This document shows positions 8,214 through 16,110 of a stretch of 64,000 nucleotides of DNA, one piece after another (the first letter of the stretch is position 1; every line of letters begins with the position of its first letter). The position numbers were made by a program, and so were the translations under genes. This stretch comes from G020354785 sp964461435 (GTDB lineage: Bacteria > Bacteroidota > Bacteroidia > Bacteroidales > UBA10428): contig CAYWUI010000011.1 in the NCBI GenBank assembly GCA_964461435.1, positions 9,910 through 73,909 on the forward strand, in the 5' to 3' direction. A model generated the notes under the pieces. That model did no database searches. It saw only the letters and a program-made list of their open reading frames with translations, and had not been told where the DNA came from.

Positions 8214-11054
8214 TTATCTGGCTTTAGGTTTCATAATTACAGTCTGCTCATTGCCATCATAATTTACAGACTGATCGCAGGCTATGCCGCTATCATATTT
8301 TACCGGTCTGTCTTTACTTATCCATACTATTTCAATTGTTCTTTTTTCAGGCATCCCCGGGTAAGATCCCTGTCTTTTCCCAATTATCAAAGTGTGCGAT
8401 TCTTCCTTATATGAGAACGGAATGACAGAGTACCGGCCCTTCTCGTAATTATAATTGACACCCTCGTCCTCAAAGAGTTCGAAGTGGGCGTCCCTGCCCG
8501 TGTACACATAGAGGGTCAGGGGATCTTCCTGTTTTTCACCGGTATACTGCATTTCTGGTCCTAACACAATAATTGAGCCTTCTTTAATGAAAAGGGGAAT
8601 TCTTTCAAGGGGAGCCGGGACATCTATTTTCTGTCCCCCTTCAAGATATCTTCCTGTACAGAAATCATACCACCCTGCGGGAGCAGGAAGATAGGCCTCC
8701 CTGCTTACTGCTTTATATTCATAGACAGGGCATACAAGCATAGCCGGTCCGAACATATATTCGTCAGCTATATCAAGCACGGCGGTATCTCCCGAAAAAT
8801 CCATAACCAGGGCACGCATTATGGTATAATCGTCCTTGTAAGCTTTTCCCGCAAGTGTATAAATGTAAGGCATGAGCCTGTACCTCAGTTTATCGTAATA
8901 AAGCATAGACTTGTATTCAACAGAGTTCTCAGGGGCCACATTATACATCTCCCTGTAGGGGTATTGCCCGTGCACCCTGAAAAGGGGGCAGAAGGCCCCG
9001 AACTGGAACCAGCGGGTCATAAGTGCGCGCCATTCCTTAAGGTCTTCACCTGCAGCATTTTCATAACGCCTCTCCACTGCAAAGCCTCCGATATCGTGAG
9101 TCCAGTAAGGGATCCCTGATATGCAGAAATTCAGTCCGGCAGGGATCTGCAACCCGAGATCGGTCCACCGCGAGGCAACATCTCCGCTCCATGTTGCTGC
9201 AGCATAACGCTGCTGTCCTGCAAAAGCCGACCTTGTAAGGATAAATACCCTTTTGCCGGGATTCTCCTTTCTCAGTCCTTCATATATCACTTTTGAATTC
9301 ATAAGTGAATAGGCGTTAAAAAATTCAGCGCCCGGTCCCAGGGCGGTCGGACTCATAAGCAGCTTCCTCTCTTCAATGGAATTATTTGATTCCATGTCGG
9401 GCTCGGTTGCATCCATCCACCATGCATCGATGCCTGTTTTGTTAAGCCTGGCATTTATCTGCTTCCAGTACATATCCCTGGCATCGGGATTTAAGGCATC
9501 ATAGAAGGTGGAATTATATCCTATCCAGTCCTTGGTATCTTTTTCAATATTTCTCTGATAGAGATATCCTTTTTCGTTAAGTTCATTATAATTCTTTGTT
9601 CCCGGGTAGAACTTGGGCCATACCGATATCATAATTTTTGCATGCAGCTTTTCATGGAGGGTTCTGACCATTCCTTCAGGATCAGGGAAGCGTGTTGAGT
9701 CAAATTTATGTGAGCCCCATTTGTCGGGTTCCCAGTACTGCCAGTCCAGTACAATATTATCAAGGGGAATTTGTCTTTTTCTGAATTCCCTGACTACATC
9801 GAGGAGTTCCTGCTGTGTTTTGTATCTTTCCCTGCTTTGCCAGAGGCCCATGGCCCATTTCGGCATTATCGGGGCTTTACCCGTTACATGGCGGTAGCCG
9901 CTGATAACTTCATCGGCATTTGAGCCATATATAAAGTAGTAATCTATATCATTCCCTGCCTCGGAAAAAAGTGACAGTTGGTTCTGTTCCTCTTCACTTA
10001 ACGGAACAAGCTGTTTCAATGCTATGTATGCTATACCCTGGGGGTCCCAGCATAATTTTATGGTATGCTTTTCACCTTTCGCCATGTCAATATTAAATTT
10101 GTGATACCAGGGGTTCCATCCCTGCCTCCATCTGTCAAATATTAACCGGCCGTCAACCCATAATTTAAAATATCCTGAAGCATACAGCACAAATTTATGC
10201 CTGCCGCTAATATCAGAAGAGACTGAACCTTCCCAGGTTACCTTTCTTACATCACGCATCGGCAAACCTTCGGGTATTCTGTCATACGACTGGATATACT
10301 GATAATCGATGGTATCCTCGGACCGGGTAAGAAGGAGTGTACTGTCTCCGTAATAATTGGCTGTCAGGCCTCCCGGCTTACCGTCTTCAGAGAAAAGCTG
10401 CAAAGATGAGAGCGGTTCATACTCACGGGGATCTCCAAATCGTGTTATTGAATAGTTATCCCACAGGATACCGTAGTTTTTATTTGAGTACATAAATGGC
10501 ACTACTGCAATAATATTGTGCTGTGCCATTTCAACATCCTCACCCTTATAGTTCATTTGTCCGTTCTGGTGCTGTCCCAGTCCGTAGAAAGCCTCATCAT
10601 CAGGGGATTTGAACACCTGCCGGATTGCGTATAATTGCTTGCCTTCGATAATAACCGGGGTGAATGTTTTTCCGCCACCTTCTTTTTCACTGAGAATAAC
10701 CTGTCCGGTACTGTCCCTGAATACAACTTCACCTGTTGTTAATGATATGCCGGCATTTACAGATGAGGTCTTAACTATTACCTCATCGCCTTTTCTTTCC
10801 ATGGTCCATTTAACAGGATTTGATTGATTATCAACTGTTATAAGACTTCTGGACTCAGGAAATTTTTTAAACGGACTGGCAACTACCCTGATAATTTTAT
10901 CGGATATTACCTGTACCTTAACAGCTTTTGCGTCACTATCCTTTACTTTTTTCAGATATATGATAACGCCATTATCATATTTTTTGCAGTTTCTGGTATT
11001 ACAGCCTGAAACCAGCGTTAGTAAGAAGATGAAAAACAATGTATTTTTTAGCAT
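8214..11054 (-). CDS. GH31 alpha-xylosidase-like lipoprotein with PA14 insert
   Basis: A lipoprotein signal peptide (lipobox L-V-S-G-C, Cys18) is followed by an N-terminal beta-sandwich, a PA14 insert at ~225-348 (L-T-A-N-Y-Y-G, then L-W-V-D-G-R-L-I-F-D) and a GH31 (beta/alpha)8 barrel. The nucleophile is Asp548 in W-W-M-D-A-T-E-P-D; the acid/base is Asp625 in W-S-G-D-V-A-S-R-W. The D-W-Q-Y-W motif and the PA14 insert are features of alpha-xylosidases that remove xylose from xyloglucan oligosaccharides, such as those characterised in Cellvibrio and Bacteroides. Substrate is therefore likely isoprimeverose-type ends, though an alpha-glucosidase cannot be excluded. Full length (946 residues), first gene of the operon with the truncated SusC, probably controlled by the HTCS upstream. 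Confidence 0.88.
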   Translation of the reverse strand: MLKNTLFFIFLLTLVSGCNTRNCKKYDNGVIIYLKKVKDSDAKAVKVQVISDKIIRVVASPFKKFPESRSLITVDNQSNPVKWTMERKGDEVIVKTSSVNAGISLTTGEVVFRDSTGQVILSEKEGGGKTFTPVIIEGKQLYAIRQVFKSPDDEAFYGLGQHQNGQMNYKGEDVEMAQHNIIAVVPFMYSNKNYGILWDNYSITRFGDPREYEPLSSLQLFSEDGKPGGLTANYYGDSTLLLTRSEDTIDYQYIQSYDRIPEGLPMRDVRKVTWEGSVSSDISGRHKFVLYASGYFKLWVDGRLIFDRWRQGWNPWYHKFNIDMAKGEKHTIKLCWDPQGIAYIALKQLVPLSEEEQNQLSLFSEAGNDIDYYFIYGSNADEVISGYRHVTGKAPIMPKWAMGLWQSRERYKTQQELLDVVREFRKRQIPLDNIVLDWQYWEPDKWGSHKFDSTRFPDPEGMVRTLHEKLHAKIMISVWPKFYPGTKNYNELNEKGYLYQRNIEKDTKDWIGYNSTFYDALNPDARDMYWKQINARLNKTGIDAWWMDATEPDMESNNSIEERKLLMSPTALGPGAEFFNAYSLMNSKVIYEGLRKENPGKRVFILTRSAFAGQQRYAAATWSGDVASRWTDLGLQIPAGLNFCISGIPYWTHDIGGFAVERRYENAAGEDLKEWRALMTRWFQFGAFCPLFRVHGQYPYREMYNVAPENSVEYKSMLYYDKLRYRLMPYIYTLAGKAYKDDYTIMRALVMDFSGDTAVLDIADEYMFGPAMLVCPVYEYKAVSREAYLPAPAGWYDFCTGRYLEGGQKIDVPAPLERIPLFIKEGSIIVLGPEMQYTGEKQEDPLTLYVYTGRDAHFELFEDEGVNYNYEKGRYSVIPFSYKEESHTLIIGKRQGSYPGMPEKRTIEIVWISKDRPVKYDSGIACDQSVNYDGNEQTVIMKPKAR

Positions 11055-11168
11055 TTTGCTTAAGTTTTATTAACAGAAGTTATGAGTATGTGTTTATATT
11101 ATCATTACCAGTTTAAATGTAGCTATTGCGTATAAGTCTGAAAAGTTCAAATGTTACTAAATGGGGAT

Positions 11169-14100
11169 TTAAATGTTAATAGGGATGTTTTTAGTTTTTC
11201 TTTTATTTACAGCATATTGTGAGGGTAAGATATTAAATTCGGATTTGAAGTATTTTGCAAAGTATTTCGGGTTGTTAAATCCCACTTCGTAGGCAACTTC
11301 GGAAATTGTCAGCTGGCTTTTTTCAAGCAGCTGGGCCGCTCTTTTCAAACGAATTATGCGTATAAATTCTATTGGAGTTTTTCCGGTGAGGGAGGATAGT
11401 TTTTTATACAGGTGCACTCTGCTCATACCAAGCTCGTGACTCAACCTTTTAACCGAAAAATCGGAGTCTGATATATTATTTTCAACCAGGTCGAGAGCCT
11501 TTTGTATCAGCTTTTCATCCAGGGAAGTTATATTTATCTCTTTTGGATTGATCTCTATGTGTTTGAGGTAATTTTTTCTCATCGATTCCCTGAGGGTGAT
11601 AAGGTTTTTTATCCGTGACCGGAGTATCTCAAAATTAAACGGTTTGGTAATATAATCATCTGCTCCTGTGTTAAAACCTACAATCCTTTCCTTCTCTCCT
11701 GCGCGGGCAGTAAGCAGTATAACAGGTATATGAGATGTACGCTGATCACCTTTAATTTTGCGGCAAAGTTCTATACCGTCCATTTCAGACATTATTATGT
11801 CACTTACAATAAGGTCGGGCATGGAATTTATTATTTTTCGCCACCCTTCTTTCCCGTTGGAGGCTTCGATGATATTATAATACTGTTTGAGGTTGTCCTT
11901 AAGGTAGAACCTGAAATCATGGTTATCATCAACAAGCAGCACCAGGGGTTTTTTATGGTCAATCCTGTTTTTATCGTGATGGCCGGTTGTTTTCTGCTGT
12001 GCAATATCCGCAGTGGCCTGCATTTCCATTTCGGCTGACAGTTTGCCGGTAATAAATTCGTCAGCGTGCTTCACAGGTAACAATACTGAAAAGCAGCTTC
12101 CGTTGTCAGGTTCTCCTTCGAGTGAAATTGTACCTCCGTGAAGCTTGACAAATTCCTTCGTTAATGCAAGTCCGATTCCGCTGCCTTTATTGACTATTGA
12201 ACCGGGAATGAGGTTCTGAAAGAATCTCTCAAAAATTTTATCATGCTTATCTGCGGGGATGCCAATGCCCGTATCAGTTACCTTGATATCCAGCCACTTG
12301 TTATTGTTTCCCGGAACATCGTCTTTTTTACTTAGGTTCATAGTGACAGATATACTTCCATGCTCGTGAGTAAATTTAAAAGCATTGGAGAGAAGGTTAA
12401 ACATAATCTTCTCAAGCTTATCCTGGTCAAATAGCATTTCAAGGCTGTTAATGCCGGAGCGGATAGAAAAGTCGATTTTTTTCTTTTCTGCAAGGTCAGA
12501 AAATGATTCGGCCACATCCTTAATATAGCTTATAATGTCAGCTTCAACAGGATTATATGTGAATTCCTCAACTTCCATTTTTCTGAAATCAAGCAGCTGG
12601 TTTACAAGGTTCAGTAACCTCCTTATATTGAGCGATATTAGTAAGAACTGGCGCTTCTGCTCAGGATCCTTTGTGCTTTTCATCATATTGTCGAGGGGAG
12701 AAGTGATTAGCGACAGGGGTGTCCTTAATTCGTGACTGACATTTGTAAAAAATTTTATTTTCATCATGTCAAGCTCGTGCATATGTTTGGCCTGCTGTCT
12801 TTCCTGCTGTATCCTGTGATTAACCCTTTCCCTGTCAAGAATGAGTTTTCGTGAAAACAGCAGGATTCCGATTACAATGATAACGTATATAATAATTGCC
12901 AGAGGTGTTTTCCAGAAAGGGGGTAAGATCTTTATTTTCATACTTATACCTTCATCATTCCAATATCCGTCACTATTGCTGGCTTTAACCCTTAAAACAT
13001 ATTCACCCTGGTCGAGATTCGTAAATGTTGCTTTCCTCAGGTTGCCGTCTGTTGTTAACCAGTCCGTATTAAATCCTTCAAGAATATAGGCATACTTGTT
13101 TTTGCTCTGGTGTGAATAGCTGAAAGCAGCAAATTCGACAGAAAATACATTTTCCCGGTATTTTAGAATTATCTTATCAGTAAGCGGTACTGACTGTTCA
13201 AGAATTACCCTGCCATTTACTTTTTCGCCTATACCAATGCTTTTATTAAAAATTTGAAAGTCCGTAAATACCAGTCCGGGAACAACCTTATTTTCTTTTA
13301 TATCGTAAGGATGGAAGATATTAAAACCATTTGGCCCCCCGAAAATTAATTCACCCCTGCTTGTTTTAAAGGATGCGCCTTCGTTAAATTCTTTACCCTG
13401 CAATCCGTCAGACTCGTCATAGTTTTTGAAAGCGAAACTATATTCTCCGTCATCCGGGTCTTTACTGACCAATAAGTTTGAAAGGCCATTCGGTGTGCTT
13501 ATCCATAAGTTGCCATTATTATCTTCCAGTATTGTAAGTATGGCATTATCCGGTAATCCGTCCTCGATTCTGAATACCATGAATATTTCGTTTTTCCTGT
13601 CAAATAAGTTGAGCCCTTCACGGGTGCCGACCCATATCATACCCCTGATATCTTCTGCTATGCTTAAAACGTTATTATTGCTTATACCTCCGGGATTATT
13701 GATATCATGTGCGTAGTGGGTTACATGTCCCGATGCTTTGCCAATAACATCTATTCCATGGGCACTTCCTATCCACAAATCTCCTTCCTTATCTTCGATT
13801 ATTGACAGGATAAAATCTGAATGCAACGCATTAACACCTTTATTTGCATAATGCTCAAATTTATTTTTCTTGCGGTTGTATTTATCAAGGCCACCCCCTA
13901 GTGTGCCAATCCACAGGTTTTTTTGTGAGTCTTCAAATATCTCCCAGATGCGGTCGTCTGAGATGCTTTCAGGATCGGAAGGATCATGCCTGTAGCGTGT
14001 AAATTTCCTGCCATCAAAACAGTTCAGGCCTCCATAAAAGGTGCCAATCCATAGATTCTGCAGATGGTCTATGCATAGACTTACAATAATATCATTACTT

Positions 14101-15386
14101 ATGCTGTTATGGTTATCAGGTTCGTTTATAAATCTTGTGAAGCGGTTGTTAACCCTGTTATAAAACAACAGACCCCCTCCATTGGTGCCAATCCACAGGT
14201 TTCCTTTTGCGTCTTCTGCAAAGCAATTTACATCATCATAATACAGGCTATTAGGATCCGTTGATTTGTGTTTGAATAAACGAAACTTAAATATGTCTTC
14301 ATTATAGTAGTTTATTCCCTTTTTAAATGTCCCTGCCCACATGATGCCCAGGTCATCTTTAAACAGGGAAGTAATGCTGTTCTGGCTGATACTTTTCTCA
14401 TCTTCATCATCATGAATAAGATACCTTATCGAAAGAGTTTTTTTATCAAGAAGATTGATTCCCCCATGGTCAGTACCTATCCATATGAGACCTTTATTAT
14501 CCTGTGCTACATTGTTTACAATATTTGTATTTAGTCTTACACCTGATGATTTTATATCAAAATGGAGGACAGTCTGACCCGGTACATCAAAGTAAAATAT
14601 ACCCCTGGCAAAGTTTGATACATAAATCCATATATCTTCATCGGAATCAATAAATATGCCGTATTCAAGATATTCTCCTTTATACTCCCTGTATAAATAA
14701 TTATTTCTGTATACTATCCTGTGACTATTACAATCCATTTTTTCAAGTATACCATTATGATGTATAATCCAGAAATCATTATGGCTATCTATATAAATAT
14801 CAGCTATGGAATCTGTTGCTAAAGAAGAACTGTCACGGGGATTATGTCTTATATTTACAATAGTGTTGCTTTTCTTTTGATATTTGTAAATCCCGGTTTC
14901 CGGACTTATATACCAGTAGTTGCCCGTAATATCCCTGATGCTTTTATTTATGGATTCATTATGAATGGCTAACGCCTGTAAATAAGATGCCGGGTTGCGG
15001 TTAAAAGTTTCGGTGCAGGGATCATAAATATTGTAACCGTTGCGGGTACCAACCCACATCTTTCCCAGGTGATCTTCAAAAATACTGTTTATAAAATTGT
15101 CGATTATGGATGAAGTATCACGAATATCATGCCTGAAGACTTTGAAATTGTGCCCGTCAAACCTGTTAAGTCCCGACATGGTCCCAAACCACATAAATCC
15201 AAGACTGTCTTTAAAGATACATGTAATTTGATTATTTGAAAGTCCATCGTTAATATCGATATGGGAAAATTTAAAATCATCGGGCTGTGATAATAGTCCC
15301 GATACCTTTAAAGTCAATAACAATGTGAATATTGTCTTGCGGCAGGTCGGAATTATTGCATGTGACATGTATTTAACAGCAGTCAT
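11169..15386 (-). CDS. Hybrid two-component system regulator (HTCS)
   Basis: A single-polypeptide sensor and transcription factor. An N-terminal signal segment (C-R-K-T-I-F-T-L-L-L) precedes 14 propeller repeats (W-x-G-T-x-x-G type; last is I-F-G-G-P-N-G-F), a Y_Y_Y domain and a membrane helix at ~825-850. Cytoplasmic parts are HisKA with phospho-acceptor His885 (V-S-H-E-L-R-T-P-L), HATPase_c to ~1105 (D-T-G-I-G-I-P, G-S-G-I-G-L-A-L), a receiver with phospho-acceptor Asp1196 (D-L-I-V-S-D-I-I-M) and an AraC-type helix-turn-helix at the C-terminus. All catalytic motifs are present. HTCS proteins bind oligosaccharides in the periplasm and activate a linked utilisation locus, here presumably the GH31 operon. 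I chose ATG 15386, preceded by GGAGGA; 15437 and 15368 are alternatives. Confidence 0.92.
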   Translation of the reverse strand: MTAVKYMSHAIIPTCRKTIFTLLLTLKVSGLLSQPDDFKFSHIDINDGLSNNQITCIFKDSLGFMWFGTMSGLNRFDGHNFKVFRHDIRDTSSIIDNFINSIFEDHLGKMWVGTRNGYNIYDPCTETFNRNPASYLQALAIHNESINKSIRDITGNYWYISPETGIYKYQKKSNTIVNIRHNPRDSSSLATDSIADIYIDSHNDFWIIHHNGILEKMDCNSHRIVYRNNYLYREYKGEYLEYGIFIDSDEDIWIYVSNFARGIFYFDVPGQTVLHFDIKSSGVRLNTNIVNNVAQDNKGLIWIGTDHGGINLLDKKTLSIRYLIHDDEDEKSISQNSITSLFKDDLGIMWAGTFKKGINYYNEDIFKFRLFKHKSTDPNSLYYDDVNCFAEDAKGNLWIGTNGGGLLFYNRVNNRFTRFINEPDNHNSISNDIIVSLCIDHLQNLWIGTFYGGLNCFDGRKFTRYRHDPSDPESISDDRIWEIFEDSQKNLWIGTLGGGLDKYNRKKNKFEHYANKGVNALHSDFILSIIEDKEGDLWIGSAHGIDVIGKASGHVTHYAHDINNPGGISNNNVLSIAEDIRGMIWVGTREGLNLFDRKNEIFMVFRIEDGLPDNAILTILEDNNGNLWISTPNGLSNLLVSKDPDDGEYSFAFKNYDESDGLQGKEFNEGASFKTSRGELIFGGPNGFNIFHPYDIKENKVVPGLVFTDFQIFNKSIGIGEKVNGRVILEQSVPLTDKIILKYRENVFSVEFAAFSYSHQSKNKYAYILEGFNTDWLTTDGNLRKATFTNLDQGEYVLRVKASNSDGYWNDEGISMKIKILPPFWKTPLAIIIYVIIVIGILLFSRKLILDRERVNHRIQQERQQAKHMHELDMMKIKFFTNVSHELRTPLSLITSPLDNMMKSTKDPEQKRQFLLISLNIRRLLNLVNQLLDFRKMEVEEFTYNPVEADIISYIKDVAESFSDLAEKKKIDFSIRSGINSLEMLFDQDKLEKIMFNLLSNAFKFTHEHGSISVTMNLSKKDDVPGNNNKWLDIKVTDTGIGIPADKHDKIFERFFQNLIPGSIVNKGSGIGLALTKEFVKLHGGTISLEGEPDNGSCFSVLLPVKHADEFITGKLSAEMEMQATADIAQQKTTGHHDKNRIDHKKPLVLLVDDNHDFRFYLKDNLKQYYNIIEASNGKEGWRKIINSMPDLIVSDIIMSEMDGIELCRKIKGDQRTSHIPVILLTARAGEKERIVGFNTGADDYITKPFNFEILRSRIKNLITLRESMRKNYLKHIEINPKEINITSLDEKLIQKALDLVENNISDSDFSVKRLSHELGMSRVHLYKKLSSLTGKTPIEFIRIIRLKRAAQLLEKSQLTISEVAYEVGFNNPKYFAKYFKSEFNILPSQYAVNKRKTKNIPINI

Positions 15387-15528
15387 TAATATTCCTCCGG
15401 AGATTAATAGTCTTAAAGAGGATCTTCTATCTATCACGGAACTTAGTAGAGCTAAATTATAAAAAATATACGAATGGTAATTGGAATTTGTCCTGCTTTA
15501 AAAGATTTATTATTTAAAGCATAACCTG

Positions 15529-15536
15529 CAAACTTA
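15529..15536 (-). promoter_or_regulatory. Candidate -7 element for the HTCS gene
   Basis: The minus strand reads TAAGTTTG, a perfect match to the Bacteroidota -7 consensus TAnnTTTG, about 140 bases upstream of the HTCS start. No clear TTTG -33 box lies at the expected distance; the inverted repeat at 15559-15574 is there instead, which would suit an activated promoter (inference). Confidence 0.4.
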
Positions 15537-15558
15537 CTTTTCAAAATATGGGATCTGA

Positions 15559-15574
15559 TATTTCGAATGAAATA
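15559..15574. promoter_or_regulatory. Inverted repeat TATTTC-N4-GAAATA between HTCS and nikR
   Basis: Perfect six-base arms around a four-base centre (gaat), in the divergent spacer between the HTCS gene and nikR. It lies about 22 bases upstream of the HTCS -7 candidate and 20-35 bases upstream of the nikR -33 candidate, so it could serve either. Short palindromes in AT-rich DNA can arise by chance. Confidence 0.3.
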
Positions 15575-15593
15575 ATAAATATCCTTTCTTTGT

Positions 15594-15623
15594 TTTGTTA
15601 TTACGGAATAATATTTATATTCG
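15594..15623 (+). promoter_or_regulatory. Candidate nikR promoter
   Basis: TTTG at 15594-15597 and TATATTCG at 15616-15623 are 18 bases apart and fit the Bacteroidota -33/-7 pattern with one mismatch in the -7 box. The -7 box overlaps the palindrome at 15620-15632, the position expected for a repressor operator. Confidence 0.4.
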
Positions 15624-15632
15624 TGGCACGAA
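15620..15632. promoter_or_regulatory. Palindrome TTCGTGGCACGAA, candidate NikR operator part
   Basis: A perfect 13-base palindrome with six-base arms and a central G, ending 18 bases before the nikR start and overlapping its probable -7 box. Its right half begins the 23-base element repeated before the TonB receptor gene. Autoregulation by NikR is inference. Confidence 0.45.
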
Positions 15633-15649
15633 ATAATAATTAGTAACAC
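15627..15649 (+). repeat. 23-bp element, copy 1 (nikR leader)
   Basis: This segment starts with CACGAAA, ends with GTAACAC, and matches 19 of 23 positions in 16072-16094, just upstream of the TonB receptor. The two copies occur only in the leaders of these neighbouring genes as far as I can see. Candidate nickel-regulatory operator. Confidence 0.45.
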
Positions 15650-15650
15650 A

Positions 15651-16052
15651 ATGTCTGTAATTAGATTCGGAGTTTCACTCGAGGAGCATATAATGGATGC
15701 CCTTGATAATTATGTTGAGGAAAACAAATTCCCTAACAGATCCCGGGCTATAAGAAATCTGATCGAAAAGAACGTTGTTGAAAAGAAGTGGAAATGTAAT
15801 AATGAGGTTGCGGGAGCTATAGTTTTATTGTACGATCATCATAAAAGGGATATAACAAACAGGGCAAACAGTGTTCAGCATGAATATCATAAGCATGTAT
15901 TATCCTCGCAGCATGTCCATCTTGACCATGACATGTGCCTTGAAACGATTGTTGTCAAGGGAAAGGCAAAGCAGTTAACGGAACTGGCTGATATACTTAT
16001 TGCACTCAAGGGTGTTAAGCATGGCAAGCTTATAATGACAAGGACAGATTAA
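15651..16052 (+). CDS. nikR: Nickel-responsive regulator NikR
   Basis: 133 residues, the usual NikR length. Residues 1-45 form the ribbon-helix-helix DNA-binding domain (R-F-G-V-S-L-E-E, then N-R-S-R-A-I-R-N-L-I). The ACT-like C-terminal domain carries the nickel site: His77 in Q-H-E-Y-H, His88 and His90 in H-V-H-L-D-H, and Cys96 in D-M-C-L-E. These correspond to E. coli His76, His87, His89 and Cys95 shifted by one. NikR tetramers bind DNA with Ni(II), usually repressing nickel uptake genes. It is the first of four genes in the same direction that end with a nickel-type permease. The start is the first ATG after an A-rich leader. Confidence 0.95.
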   Translation: MSVIRFGVSLEEHIMDALDNYVEENKFPNRSRAIRNLIEKNVVEKKWKCNNEVAGAIVLLYDHHKRDITNRANSVQHEYHKHVLSSQHVHLDHDMCLETIVVKGKAKQLTELADILIALKGVKHGKLIMTRTD

Positions 16053-16071
16053 TTTTTTTAAAAAATAGTAA

Positions 16072-16094
16072 CACGAAAAATAAATTATTAACAC
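16072..16094 (+). repeat. 23-bp element, copy 2 (TonB receptor leader)
   Basis: Matches 19 of 23 positions of 15627-15649 (both start CACGAAA; this copy ends TTAACAC). The preceding bases TAGTAACAC and the last bases TATTAACAC form a direct repeat 20 bases apart. It ends 16 bases before the receptor start, so a bound protein there would hinder transcription or translation of the receptor. Confidence 0.45.
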
Positions 16095-16110
16095 TTTAAC
16101 ATTTTATACA

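Noticed and set aside
7461..8414. 317-codon plus-strand frame
   Set aside because: Mirror of the SusC fragment and the GH31 end; no recognisable protein signature.
15452..15649. Open frame of 65 codons on the minus strand before nikR
   Set aside because: AT-rich, no family resemblance, covers the promoter region of two genes.
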